Shown: in pieces, positions 8,835-17,955 of the stretch
How positions within the stretch are numbered: the first letter of the stretch is position 1
Layout of the letters: the number at the start of each line of letters is the position of its first letter
From: Dinghuibacter silviterrae
GTDB taxonomy: Bacteria; Bacteroidota; Bacteroidia; Chitinophagales; Chitinophagaceae
Assembly (NCBI RefSeq): GCF_004366355.1
Contig: NZ_SODV01000001.1
Location: 1,178,001 to 1,242,000, forward strand
Length of the DNA stretch: 64,000 nt
Reading direction: 5' to 3'
Made by a program: the position numbers and the translations under genes
Notes under the pieces: generated by a model
What the model was told of the DNA's origin: nothing
What the model saw: only the letters and a program-made list of their open reading frames with translations
Databases searched by the model: none

Positions 8835-10802
8835 ATGAACCCGATTTCGTACCTGCGCTTTATGCCCAGATGGGTCATATTCTTTATTGACCTTTTTCTT
8901 ACGGGCAATGCTCTGGTGCTCGCTTACCTTCTGCGCTACAATTTCAAAACGGAATTGATCGATGGCAACGACTTTACCCGCGGGGTCTCCTACGGGCTGA
9001 TTGTCTACGGTGTCTGTTTCCTGGCCTTCCGCTCCTATGCCGGTATCATACGGCATACCAACACCCAGGACGCGGTGCGGATCTGGCTGACGTCCACCAT
9101 CGCCGCCCTTTTGTTGTATGTGTCCAACACGGCAACTGAGCACTTTTACCCCCCCTTTCTGTTGATGCCCGCTTCGGTGATCATCATCAATTACTTCACC
9201 GTCTTCCTGTTGCTTTCGGGCTACCGTTTGCTGATCAAGGAGATATTTGCCTACGCCCCCCGTTTTGCCAGTAAAAAGGAAAACGTGGTCATTTTCGGCG
9301 CAGGGGACCTGGGATTGACCACCCTCCGGGTGATTACCCAGGAACGCCTGCATCCCTGGAGGGTGGTCGCTTTTGTGGACGACAACCCCAAAAAGGCGCA
9401 AAAGAAGCTGGACGGGATCGATATTTTCCCTACCCACCAACTGCCCCAGCTGATCAAAAGGTACCAGGCCCGCCAGGTCATCATGGCTGTTCAGGACCTG
9501 AGTATGAAACGCCGGGGCGAGGTGATCGACCTGTCCCTGGAAAACGGGGCGAAGGCGTCGGCCGTGCCCAGCGTCAAAGAATGGCTCAACGGCACCTTCC
9601 AGGTACACCAGATCCAAAACATCAAGATCGAGGATCTGCTGGAACGGGAGCCTATACAACTCGACGACGAGGAAATCGGCCGCCAGATACGGAACAAACG
9701 CATCCTGGTGACCGGCGCCGCCGGGTCCATCGGCAGCGAGATCGTCCGTCAGCTGGCGCGCTATTCCCCCCACGTGCTCATCTTAGTGGACCAGGCCGAA
9801 TCCCCTCTCAACGACCTGGGACTCCAGCTCCGGGAAGAATTCGACGGGCTGAGTTTCCGGACGTTTATCGGGTCTGTGACCGACAAGCTCCGGATGGAAT
9901 ATATTTTTGAAAATTTCAGTCCCGACCTGGTGTACCACGCCGCTGCTTTCAAACACGTTCCCATGATGGAAGATCATCCCCGGGAAGCCGTGATTAATAA
10001 TGTCATGGGAACAAAAGTGATCGCCGATCTTTCCGTTCAATACGGCGTGGACAAGTTCGTCATGGTGTCCACCGACAAAGCGGTCAATCCCACCAACATC
10101 ATGGGTGCGTCCAAGCGCCTCGCGGAAATGTATACCCAGTCCTACAGCAAAAGCCTTGCGGCCCAGCCCGACGCGAAAAACAAAACCCGTTTTATCACAA
10201 CCCGTTTTGGGAACGTTTTGGGCTCCAACGGCTCCGTCATCCCCCGTTTCAAGGCCCAGATAGAAAAGGGCGGACCTGTTACCGTCACCCATCCCGACAT
10301 CACCCGGTATTTCATGACTATTTCCGAGGCCTGCCAGCTCGTCCTGGAAGCATCGGCCATGGGCAAGGGCGGTGAGATCTTTGTGTTTGACATGGGCAAG
10401 TCCGTCCGGATCGCCGATATGGCCCGCAAAATGATTGTGCTGGCCGGGCTGGAGCCCGACCGCGACATTGAGATCAAGTTCACCGGTCTGCGACCCGGCG
10501 AGAAACTCTATGAGGAAGTCTTGAGCGCTGTGGAGCCCACCAGGCCCACCTATAACCCAAAGATCATGATCGCGGAAACCCGGGAATACGACTTCGAGAT
10601 TGTCCAGGAGTATACCCTCTCCCTGATCGAGTCGGCCATGTTCGAAAGCGACTGGAAGACCGTCCGGTGGATGAAAAGGATGATCCCGGAATTCGTCAGC
10701 AACAATTCCAAGTTCGAACGGCTGGATGCGCAGCTGAAGAGTGAACGGGCCGTGCTGACAGAAAGATTGAATATCCCCCAGCAAAATATCCCCCAGCAAT
10801 AG
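8835..10802 (+). CDS. Membrane-bound UDP-GlcNAc 4,6-dehydratase (PglF/WbpM/CapD family)
   Basis: This 655-residue protein has four N-terminal membrane helices (about residues 12-135), a first Rossmann domain (VVIFGAGDLG, 151-160) and a second SDR domain with GAAGSIGSE at 294-302. The active-site region STDKAVNPTNIMGASKR (412-428) has Lys427 and a methionine, Met423, where classical SDR enzymes have tyrosine. This is the known feature of the PglF/WbpM group, which converts UDP-GlcNAc to UDP-2-acetamido-2,6-dideoxy-4-keto-hexose. It would feed the aminotransferase at 7551. The 111-base gap upstream is AT-rich and shows no gene. An intrinsic terminator follows the gene. Confidence 0.93.
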   Translation: MNPISYLRFMPRWVIFFIDLFLTGNALVLAYLLRYNFKTELIDGNDFTRGVSYGLIVYGVCFLAFRSYAGIIRHTNTQDAVRIWLTSTIAALLLYVSNTATEHFYPPFLLMPASVIIINYFTVFLLLSGYRLLIKEIFAYAPRFASKKENVVIFGAGDLGLTTLRVITQERLHPWRVVAFVDDNPKKAQKKLDGIDIFPTHQLPQLIKRYQARQVIMAVQDLSMKRRGEVIDLSLENGAKASAVPSVKEWLNGTFQVHQIQNIKIEDLLEREPIQLDDEEIGRQIRNKRILVTGAAGSIGSEIVRQLARYSPHVLILVDQAESPLNDLGLQLREEFDGLSFRTFIGSVTDKLRMEYIFENFSPDLVYHAAAFKHVPMMEDHPREAVINNVMGTKVIADLSVQYGVDKFVMVSTDKAVNPTNIMGASKRLAEMYTQSYSKSLAAQPDAKNKTRFITTRFGNVLGSNGSVIPRFKAQIEKGGPVTVTHPDITRYFMTISEACQLVLEASAMGKGGEIFVFDMGKSVRIADMARKMIVLAGLEPDRDIEIKFTGLRPGEKLYEEVLSAVEPTRPTYNPKIMIAETREYDFEIVQEYTLSLIESAMFESDWKTVRWMKRMIPEFVSNNSKFERLDAQLKSERAVLTERLNIPQQNIPQQ

Positions 10803-10820
10803 AATGGAATTGAATTTTGG

Positions 10821-10854
10821 AAATCCGGCTCCCTAAGGGCCGGATTTCTTTATT
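10821..10854 (+). terminator. Intrinsic terminator after the dehydratase gene
   Basis: AAATCCGGC at 10821-10829 pairs perfectly with GCCGGATTT at 10839-10847 across a 9-base loop, and CTTTATTT follows. It lies 18 bases after the dehydratase stop codon and would close the upstream transcription unit. Confidence 0.8.
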
Positions 10855-10872
10855 TGTAGTAGTTTTAGCCGG

Positions 10873-12336
10873 ATGTTAAAAGAGAAGGCGCTAAAGGGGG
10901 TCAGGTGGACGTCATTGTCTGCGGTTATAAGCGTGGGTATTCAGACATTGCAGTTGATGGTCGTCACCCGGTTCCTGAGCCCGCGGGATTTCGGATTGAT
11001 GGCGCTGGCGTCCGTCGTCATCGGGTTTTCCCAGTTGTTCATTGACTTGGGGGTATCCAATGCGATCATACACCGCCAGGATATTTCGCACCCTCAGCTC
11101 AGCAGCCTTTTCTGGTTCAATGTCATTATGGGATCGACGGTATTTGCCCTGGTGGTCCTGGCTGCGCCGGCCATCTGCCGTTTTTACGATCAGCCTGCCT
11201 TACGGCCCGTCCTCTACCTGGTTTCCTTTTCGTTTATCCTGCAATCCTTCGAGCAACAGTTTTATGCGCTCCTGAAAAAGGAGCTTCATTTCGACGCCAT
11301 CGCCAAGCGGGATATTTTCGCAAAAGTGGTGGGGATGTTCGTGGCGATTGTCTGCGCCATGCGCGGGTGGGGCGTTTATGCCTTGGTTTGGGCACAACTT
11401 TCCTACGCCCTTGTATCCGTTCTCCTGCTCACCAGCGCCGGTTTGAAACACCACCGGCCGGGTTTGCATTTCCGTTGGAGCGACATAAAACCATTCCTGC
11501 ATTTCGGGTTGTACCAGACGGGGGAGGGTATTTGTAACTATTTCAATTCCCAAATAGACGTCCTGGTCGTCGGCAGGATATTGGGCGTCACTGAACTCGG
11601 CATCTACAACGTTGCCAAAACCATCGCCTTCCGCCCTTTTCAAATGATCAACCCGGTGGTGACCCAGGTGTCGTTCCCGGTCATGGCCAAGGCCCAAAAT
11701 GACCTTCCCCGTCTCAAGGCGATCTACCTGAAGGGGCTGAATTATCTCTGTTCCGTCAACTTCCCCGTGTATGTTTTTCTGATCGCTTTCGCAGATCCCC
11801 TGGTCAGGGTTTTGTTTGGCGCTAAATGGGGTCCGGCGGCGCCGATCCTGGAAATCCTGTCCCTGTATACGATGACAAGGTCTATCTTTAATCCGATCGG
11901 CTCCCTGATGCTGGCCCGGGGCATGGTCAGAAAGACGTTCTGGTGGAATGTTGCCATGTTGTGCCTGGTTCCGGTGGCGGTCTTTGTGGGGGCGCGGTTT
12001 TCCCTTTGGGCGGTAGGATTGGCGCTGACGTTGCTGCAAATTTTATTGATCCTACCGGCCTGGCGATGGTTGATATACCCAGGCTGCCAGGCCACCCTTG
12101 GCGAGTACCTGGGCGCCCTTTTGCGGCCTCTTCTGGTGGCTTTGGTGGCGGGATTGGCGTTGTACGCCTGTAGCCTGGCGAACCTGCCTCACCCGCTGGC
12201 CAAACTGGCGTTGGGCGGTGTGGCGATGATCGGTTTGGCCGGTCTTGTCAACCGGTGGCTCAACAGGCCATTTTATGGGGAAGTGTCCCTGATGGTCCGG
12301 GATGCCGCGGGAAAACTTAAAATAAGATTCAATTGA
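10873..12336 (+). CDS. Lipopolysaccharide/colanic acid-type flippase (WzxC-like, MOP superfamily)
   Basis: This 487-residue protein has about 12-14 membrane helices. Its N-terminus, GVRWTSLSAVISVGIQTLQL then VTRFLSPRDFGLMALASVV, is the signature of the WzxC-like branch of polysaccharide flippases. These proteins move undecaprenyl-diphosphate-linked repeat units from the cytoplasmic to the periplasmic leaflet. The gene follows a terminator by 18 bases and so may begin a new transcript with the methyltransferase and glycosyltransferases downstream. A second flippase of a different branch is encoded at 21467, which suggests two polymers or two repeat-unit types. Function is well supported by family; the cargo is unknown. 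Confidence 0.9.
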   Translation: MLKEKALKGVRWTSLSAVISVGIQTLQLMVVTRFLSPRDFGLMALASVVIGFSQLFIDLGVSNAIIHRQDISHPQLSSLFWFNVIMGSTVFALVVLAAPAICRFYDQPALRPVLYLVSFSFILQSFEQQFYALLKKELHFDAIAKRDIFAKVVGMFVAIVCAMRGWGVYALVWAQLSYALVSVLLLTSAGLKHHRPGLHFRWSDIKPFLHFGLYQTGEGICNYFNSQIDVLVVGRILGVTELGIYNVAKTIAFRPFQMINPVVTQVSFPVMAKAQNDLPRLKAIYLKGLNYLCSVNFPVYVFLIAFADPLVRVLFGAKWGPAAPILEILSLYTMTRSIFNPIGSLMLARGMVRKTFWWNVAMLCLVPVAVFVGARFSLWAVGLALTLLQILLILPAWRWLIYPGCQATLGEYLGALLRPLLVALVAGLALYACSLANLPHPLAKLALGGVAMIGLAGLVNRWLNRPFYGEVSLMVRDAAGKLKIRFN

Positions 12337-12340
12337 TTGT

Positions 12341-13030
12341 ATGGGTGCGTTTACAGACCTGCATTGGAGCGTTGGCTCGTTGGACAAGTATATTGTGCGG
12401 AAGTCCATCCTGGACGCACTCCGGAAGACCCTCCCGGAACTAAAGGGAGATCTTCTCGACGTAGGATGCGGCAGAATGCCCTATAAGGAGCTGATCCTCG
12501 GCCAGGTTCGCACGTATACGGGTTTGGATATAGCAACGGCCATCGACTACGGAGGACCACCGCCCGACGTCACCTGGGACGGCATCCGCATGCCGTTCCC
12601 CGATGCTTCCTTCGACAGTGTCATGGCCACGGAAGTCTTCGAGCATTGTCCGGACCCGGGATTGGTGATGGCCGAGATATACCGGGTCCTCCGGCCCGGA
12701 GGAATTCTTTTTTTTACCGTGCCCTTCCTGTGGCCCCTGCACGAAATTCCTCACGACGAGTACCGCTATACACCCTTCGCCCTGGAGCGCCTGCTGACCG
12801 CAGAAGGCTTTTCGTCCCTGCGTTTGTCCGCCATGGGGGGCTGGGATGCAAGCCTTGCACAGATGATGGGGCTTTGGGCGAGGCGAAGAGGACTTAGAAG
12901 ACCCATTCGTGTATTGATTAGTTTCCTATTTTTGCCTGTCATGCGACTGCTGCTGAGACTGGATCGTCCCCCCCAGACATTTGACGATGGGTATATGATC
13001 ACCGGGATCGCAGGTACCGCGTTGAGGTAA
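12341..13030 (+). CDS. Class I SAM-dependent methyltransferase
   Basis: This 229-residue protein has the Methyltransferase_11-type fold. Motif I is LLDVGCGRMPY near residue 38, binding S-adenosylmethionine. A post-I acidic residue follows in YTGLDIA, and motif IV is near FDSVMATEVFEHCPDP at about residue 88. Motif VI lies in VLRPGGILFFTVPF. A hydrophobic C-terminal stretch (about 185-205) suggests membrane contact. It starts 4 bases after the flippase stop. In this locus it probably methylates a sugar hydroxyl or caps a growing glycan, but the substrate cannot be read from the sequence. Confidence 0.85.
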   Translation: MGAFTDLHWSVGSLDKYIVRKSILDALRKTLPELKGDLLDVGCGRMPYKELILGQVRTYTGLDIATAIDYGGPPPDVTWDGIRMPFPDASFDSVMATEVFEHCPDPGLVMAEIYRVLRPGGILFFTVPFLWPLHEIPHDEYRYTPFALERLLTAEGFSSLRLSAMGGWDASLAQMMGLWARRRGLRRPIRVLISFLFLPVMRLLLRLDRPPQTFDDGYMITGIAGTALR

Positions 13031-13037
13031 CCCGATA

Positions 13038-14153
13038 ATGCAACCCAACAGGAAAATAAGGCTGGCTCTGATATGTCCTCAAAAGGACGCTTATTCCGAG
13101 ACTTTTATCCGTTTTCATAGAACGAGGATAGACGCAGAGGTATTCCTTCTTTACGAGGGACTTTTGCCAAGGCGTTCAGAAGAAGGCCCCCTCCTTGCTT
13201 CCTCATTGCCCGCCAGGGCTTTCCGAAAGATTTTTAGCCTTCTGTTTCCCCGTCTTTTAAACATTCATGAGCGAAAGCTGGTCAAATTTCTTAAAGCCCG
13301 CAAGGTCGACGTGGTACTGGCTGAATTTGGCATGACGGGGGCCAGTTTGATGGGGGTTGCGAAAAAGACGGGTTTGCCCCTTTTCGTTCATTTTCATGGT
13401 TTGGATGCCTATAAATTCGATATTCTGAGGGACTATGGAGCGCGATACCGGGAAATGTTCGGCCTGGCAACCAGGATCTTTGTCGTTTCGGAACACATGC
13501 GCCGGCAGTTGCTGACGTTGGGCTGCGATCCAGAGCGATTGGTACTTAATCATTACGGCCCGGGAGAATTCTTTTTTGACGTTGTCAACAGGTATAGGCC
13601 GGGGTGCTTTGTGTCGGTGGGGCGGTTTGTAGAGAAAAAAGCCCCGTCCCTTACGATCGAGGCATTTGGCAAAATACGGGAACGGTTTCCTGATGCCATC
13701 CTTACGATGGTGGGAGACGGCCCCCTGCTGGAACAATGCAGGGGCCGGGTGCGGGAATTACAGATGGAGGACCATGTCGTTTTCGCCGGGGTGTTATCCC
13801 CAGCGGCGTTGCTGCCCTTGTTCGAGGAAGCCATCGCCTTTGTACAGCATTCCCGGGTTGCACCCGACGGGGATTCGGAAGGAACCCCCGTCGCCGTCCT
13901 GGAGGCCGGGGCCGGTGGTCTTCCCGTGGTGGCGACCAGACACGCGGGCATACCGGATGTGGTCATAGACGGGCTAACCGGCTTTCTTGTGGAAGAAGGT
14001 GACGTGGAGGCGATGGCCATCGCCATGGGCGCACTGGCGGACGACCCGTCGCTCGCAAGGCAAATGGGCACCGCCGCCCGTAAACGGATCAGGGAACATT
14101 TTACCCTGGAACGACATATTCAAGAGATCAACAAATATATAACCTTGCGATAA
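13038..14153 (+). CDS. GT4 family glycosyltransferase (WcaL-like)
   Basis: This 371-residue GT-B enzyme starts 7 bases after the methyltransferase stop. It has the acceptor-domain motif VHFHGLDAYKFDILRDYG near residue 115 and the donor-domain motifs FVSVGRFVEKKAP (about 192) and EGTPVAVLEAGAGGLPVVAT (about 280), where the two glutamates of the EX7E pattern sit. The arrangement FHGxDxY with VSEHMRRQL resembles colanic-acid-type WcaL glycosyltransferases. It should add a hexose to a lipid-linked intermediate at the cytoplasmic membrane surface. Exact donor and linkage are unknown. Confidence 0.87.
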   Translation: MQPNRKIRLALICPQKDAYSETFIRFHRTRIDAEVFLLYEGLLPRRSEEGPLLASSLPARAFRKIFSLLFPRLLNIHERKLVKFLKARKVDVVLAEFGMTGASLMGVAKKTGLPLFVHFHGLDAYKFDILRDYGARYREMFGLATRIFVVSEHMRRQLLTLGCDPERLVLNHYGPGEFFFDVVNRYRPGCFVSVGRFVEKKAPSLTIEAFGKIRERFPDAILTMVGDGPLLEQCRGRVRELQMEDHVVFAGVLSPAALLPLFEEAIAFVQHSRVAPDGDSEGTPVAVLEAGAGGLPVVATRHAGIPDVVIDGLTGFLVEEGDVEAMAIAMGALADDPSLARQMGTAARKRIREHFTLERHIQEINKYITLR

Positions 14154-14196
14154 TGGCTCTGTTGACCGGCATTTCCTGCTTAAACCTTTTCTTCGT

Positions 14197-15378
14197 ATGA
14201 ATCGCAAAATGGACACGACCCCCAGGCTCAGAAGTGTCTACTTCACGCACTATACTTCCCTTTACGGGGCAAACAGGTCTTTATTGAACCTGTTGGAAGG
14301 CCTGTCCAGGGAGAAGGATATGGAGCTGGTGTTGGTAGCGCCCGAGGAAGGCCCCGTTTTGCAAAAAGCAAGGGGGTTAAATGTTAAATGCATTGTCCTG
14401 CCGTTCTTCAACGAGATATTTGACGCCAGTTGGAAAAGGAAGCTCCACACCATAGGAGACCTTTATAAATTTTTGTATAACTGGGGGTTGGTATTTCGTC
14501 ACTTTTGGACCATCAAAGGCAAGGGGAAAACCATGATCCACACCAATTCTTCGGTGACATTTATCGGCGCTTATTTCGCCTTTTTTCTACGCGTGGATCA
14601 TATATGGCATATCAGGGAGTTTGCCTGGGATGACTACGGTCTCCAGTATAATTTTGGAAGGAAATATTTCGAATTTTGGTTAAAGCGCGCATCTGCTGTG
14701 GTGAGTGTCAGTAAGGCGGTCCGCGATAAAAGGGTCAGCAGTGTAAAGTTGCCGTTTGAACAGGTCGTATATAACGGCGTGGTTTTTGAAAAACACCTGT
14801 CTTACCTGGAAAGTCGCCAGAAGATCGTGAATGGCAAAACGACGTTCGCCATCGTCGGTGGGGTCGTGGCCCCCAAGAACATTCTGGAGGCACTGGAGGC
14901 GTTTGCACTGGTTCGCATGGATTTCAAGAATACGCGTCTGCTGGTCGTCGGTGATGGCCAAGACTATGACTACATGAAATTGCTAAAAGGATTTGTCAGT
15001 GATACTGGGCTGGGGGCGGATATTCAATTCACCGGTTTTGTAGAAGACATGTCCTCGATTTATGAAAAAATCGATGTGCTCCTCATGTGTTCCCACAACG
15101 AGGCATTGGGACGGGTTACCATTGAAGCGATGAGTTACGGTATTCCGGTCATCGGCTATAATGCCGGGGGGACCAGAGAGATCATTGTTGACCATCATAA
15201 CGGCCTTTTCTACGAGGGGGGTTCTGTGGAGCTATCCGAAAAAATGAAATGGTTACTTACAGAACGCGGGTTGGGCGATAAAATGCGTAAGAATTGTATT
15301 CAATCGGTCCGGGAGCATTTCACGATAGAGCGATATATGTCAAATATATATAATATATATTCGGTATTAAACAGATAA
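14197..15378 (+). CDS. GT4 family glycosyltransferase
   Basis: This is a 393-residue GT-B glycosyltransferase. The N-terminus (VYFTHYTSLYGANRSLLNLL) is the glycine/asparagine loop common in GT4 enzymes. IWHIREFAWDDYG near residue 128 lies in the acceptor domain. The donor site reads NEALGRVTIEAMSYGIPVIGYNAGGTREI near residue 300, with the paired glutamates. The ATG at 14197 is used; an in-frame ATG at 14209 would remove four residues. A 43-base gap separates it from the previous gene. The end of this gene is AT-rich, and the next unit, the export genes, starts after a likely promoter. Confidence 0.87.
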   Translation: MNRKMDTTPRLRSVYFTHYTSLYGANRSLLNLLEGLSREKDMELVLVAPEEGPVLQKARGLNVKCIVLPFFNEIFDASWKRKLHTIGDLYKFLYNWGLVFRHFWTIKGKGKTMIHTNSSVTFIGAYFAFFLRVDHIWHIREFAWDDYGLQYNFGRKYFEFWLKRASAVVSVSKAVRDKRVSSVKLPFEQVVYNGVVFEKHLSYLESRQKIVNGKTTFAIVGGVVAPKNILEALEAFALVRMDFKNTRLLVVGDGQDYDYMKLLKGFVSDTGLGADIQFTGFVEDMSSIYEKIDVLLMCSHNEALGRVTIEAMSYGIPVIGYNAGGTREIIVDHHNGLFYEGGSVELSEKMKWLLTERGLGDKMRKNCIQSVREHFTIERYMSNIYNIYSVLNR

Positions 15379-15402
15379 CAGCTATAATGTCCAAGATGGG
15401 CT

Positions 15403-15410
15403 TATATTTG
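15403..15410 (+). promoter_or_regulatory. Candidate -7 box (TATATTTG) for the export operon
   Basis: TATATTTG matches the Bacteroidota -7 consensus TAnnTTTG and lies 29 bases before the ATG of the Wza-like gene. No good TTG sits at the expected -33 spacing, so the call is moderate. Confidence 0.4.
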
Positions 15411-15439
15411 CGTAATTTCTGAAACAGTTAAACCTATAG

Positions 15440-17938
15440 ATGTACCATCTTCTTAAAACCGATATACGACGTTGTATTGCATTGTTTTTCATAGGCATGT
15501 GCATCAGTTCGGTCCGGCTTCACGCGCAACAGCTTCCCTCTAATATAAATATCGCCACCCAAAACGTCGACGAGCTTAGCGACCAGCAGATCCAGCAACT
15601 TTGGGAAAAAGCCCAGCAGAATGGGTTGAGTGTGGACGACATAGTACAACAAGCCCAGGCCAAGGGTATGCCTGCTGATCAGGCGGCCAAATTGAGGGAC
15701 CGGTTGGCCCAGATAAGTCAGGGGAATGGACAGCCGCAAGGGGATAACATCCAGGCCGGCGAAGCCATTTATAGCCGAAAATATGGATACGTGCCCAGGA
15801 CGCCGGATGATTCCCTCAAAATACTCGAAAACCAAAAGCACGAGGCCATCCGCGCCCGGATATTCGGCGCGAGTCTTTTTTCTAACGCCAACCTCACTTT
15901 TGAACCCAACCTGAATATCGCCACTCCGGGGAATTATGTCATAGGCCCGGGGGACCAATTGACCCTGGACATCTTTGGTTATTCTGAAAAAAGCAGCCGT
16001 TTGACCGTCACTCCTGAAGGCAATATCAACGTCCCCAACATCGGTCCGGTGGTGGTCAGCGGATTGACCATTGACGAAGCGCGGGATCGTCTTACACACC
16101 GTCTGGAAACCATCTATCCGGGGATTGCCTCCGGGAACACACACGTCCAGTTATTGCTTGGTAATATCCGGAGTATCCGGGTCATCGTCATCGGTGAGAT
16201 TATGCGACCAGGGACCTATACGCTCCCTTCCCTGGCCACTGTAGCCAACGCCCTGTATGTATCGGGGGGCCCCAACGTCAACGGTTCATTCCGCGACATT
16301 CAGGTGATTCGGGGCGGGAAACCCATCGTTACCTTTGATCTGTACGATTTCCTCGTTCACGGTACATTGGCGAATAATGTGTTGCTCAGGGAGCAGGATA
16401 TTATCAAGGTCAATCCCTACCAGGTCCGGGTAGAGTTGTCCGGGGAGGTAAAACACCCCGCGATTTTCGAAGCCAAGCCGGGGGAAACATTGGGGGATAT
16501 GATTACCTATGCCGGAGGGTATACCGCCAATGCCTACAAAGGCTTTATCCGGGCCGTCCGAATCAACGACCAAGAACGGGAAATCCTTACCGTGCCTGCG
16601 GATTCCGCACGGGCTTATTCGTTGCGCTCCGGGGATATTTTTTATGTGGATTCCATCCTCAACCGGTTCTCCAACAGGGTAGTTATCAGCGGTTCGGTGT
16701 TTCATCCCGGGCCTTTTGCCCTGGAACCTGGTATGACGGCGAAAGACCTGATCTCCAAGGCCGCCGGGCTGAAGGAGGATGCATTTATGAGTAGGGGGCT
16801 TATTAAAAGGCTGAGGGCCGACTATTCTCCGGAGATATTGAATTTTAATGTACGAGATGTGGAGTCGGGCACAGTATCCGTCCCCCTTCAAAGGGAGGAC
16901 AGCATATTTATCTATTCTAAGTTTAAGATCAGGGAACCCTACTATGTCATCGTAGCAGGGGAAGTGAATCACCCCGACACCATACCCTATGCCGACAGCA
17001 TGCGTCTAGGAGATGTGATTTTGCTGGCCGGTGGATTGAAGGACGCAGCTTCCCTCAATCAGATCGAGGTCGGCCGGCGCATCCGCTCCCAGCAATATAG
17101 CCCCGCGGACACCAACCTGGCCATCGTGCAGCGCTTTTCAATCCAAAGCGACATGAGCGAAAACCCCGCAGCCGCTTCATTTTCGGTGGAGCCCTTTGAC
17201 CGTATTATGGTGCGTCACGCCCCTGGTTATCACGAACAGATCATCGTGTCGGTGGAAGGTGAGGTCACCTATCCCGGTTCCTACGTCATCGATTCAAGGA
17301 ATGAGCGGTTGAGCAACCTGATCCGCAAAGCCGGTGGACTGAAACCTGTCGCTTTTTCCGAGGGCGCGTTGTTGTTAAGACAGGGCAACCAGGACGGTGC
17401 GACCGCCATTTTCGAGCAGAACAAACTCGACGTATTCCGGGATGCAAACAAGGGAAATGATTCGGCAGAATTAGCAAAAGTATTAAGGGCAAAAAATGAA
17501 ACGGCCAATGTTCAACTGGTGGGCATCAACCTGGACAAGGCCCTCCAGTCGCCGGGATCCAAGTATGACCTTTTGCTGGAAGAGCAGGACATCATAGAAG
17601 TTCCCAAGAAGTTGGAAACCGTCACCCTTTATGGTGAAATATTTTATCCGAAACAAGTGCGCTTTGACAAACGGTTTAGGTTTAAGGATTTTATAGGTCA
17701 AGGGGGCGGATTTACACCCAAAGCCCTTCGGCGAAGGAGCTATGTTGTATATCCGAATGGGGAAGTGTCCAGCACCACCAAAATATTGTTCTTCAATCAT
17801 TATCCCAGGGTGAAGCCTGGTTCGGAGATATTTGTGCCAGCCAGAAAAGAACGTAAAGGCCTCGATACGACTTCCATCGTGGGGATCGTAACTGCGGTAG
17901 CCACGGTGGCGGCGCTGATGATCACGGTTCTGAAATGA
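15440..17938 (+). CDS. Polysaccharide export outer-membrane protein with six SLBB repeats (Wza-like)
   Basis: This 832-residue protein is more than twice the size of classical Wza. An N-terminal signal peptide ends near residue 30 (LHAQ|Q). A Poly_export domain follows (NYVIGPGDQLTLDIFGY, about 165-235). By eye there are six SLBB-type units, each with a (V/I)xGE(V/I)xxP start, at about 248, 331, 413, 502, 601 and 727. The C-terminus ends in one hydrophobic helix (about 812-830), consistent with an outer-membrane anchor. No lipobox precedes Cys21. It should form the outer-membrane/periplasmic export channel, acting with the Wzz-like protein encoded 17 bases downstream. Long SLBB-rich versions are known in Bacteroidota. 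Confidence 0.92.
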   Translation: MYHLLKTDIRRCIALFFIGMCISSVRLHAQQLPSNINIATQNVDELSDQQIQQLWEKAQQNGLSVDDIVQQAQAKGMPADQAAKLRDRLAQISQGNGQPQGDNIQAGEAIYSRKYGYVPRTPDDSLKILENQKHEAIRARIFGASLFSNANLTFEPNLNIATPGNYVIGPGDQLTLDIFGYSEKSSRLTVTPEGNINVPNIGPVVVSGLTIDEARDRLTHRLETIYPGIASGNTHVQLLLGNIRSIRVIVIGEIMRPGTYTLPSLATVANALYVSGGPNVNGSFRDIQVIRGGKPIVTFDLYDFLVHGTLANNVLLREQDIIKVNPYQVRVELSGEVKHPAIFEAKPGETLGDMITYAGGYTANAYKGFIRAVRINDQEREILTVPADSARAYSLRSGDIFYVDSILNRFSNRVVISGSVFHPGPFALEPGMTAKDLISKAAGLKEDAFMSRGLIKRLRADYSPEILNFNVRDVESGTVSVPLQREDSIFIYSKFKIREPYYVIVAGEVNHPDTIPYADSMRLGDVILLAGGLKDAASLNQIEVGRRIRSQQYSPADTNLAIVQRFSIQSDMSENPAAASFSVEPFDRIMVRHAPGYHEQIIVSVEGEVTYPGSYVIDSRNERLSNLIRKAGGLKPVAFSEGALLLRQGNQDGATAIFEQNKLDVFRDANKGNDSAELAKVLRAKNETANVQLVGINLDKALQSPGSKYDLLLEEQDIIEVPKKLETVTLYGEIFYPKQVRFDKRFRFKDFIGQGGGFTPKALRRRSYVVYPNGEVSSTTKILFFNHYPRVKPGSEIFVPARKERKGLDTTSIVGIVTAVATVAALMITVLK

Positions 17939-17955
17939 CGAAACGTTAACTGGAA

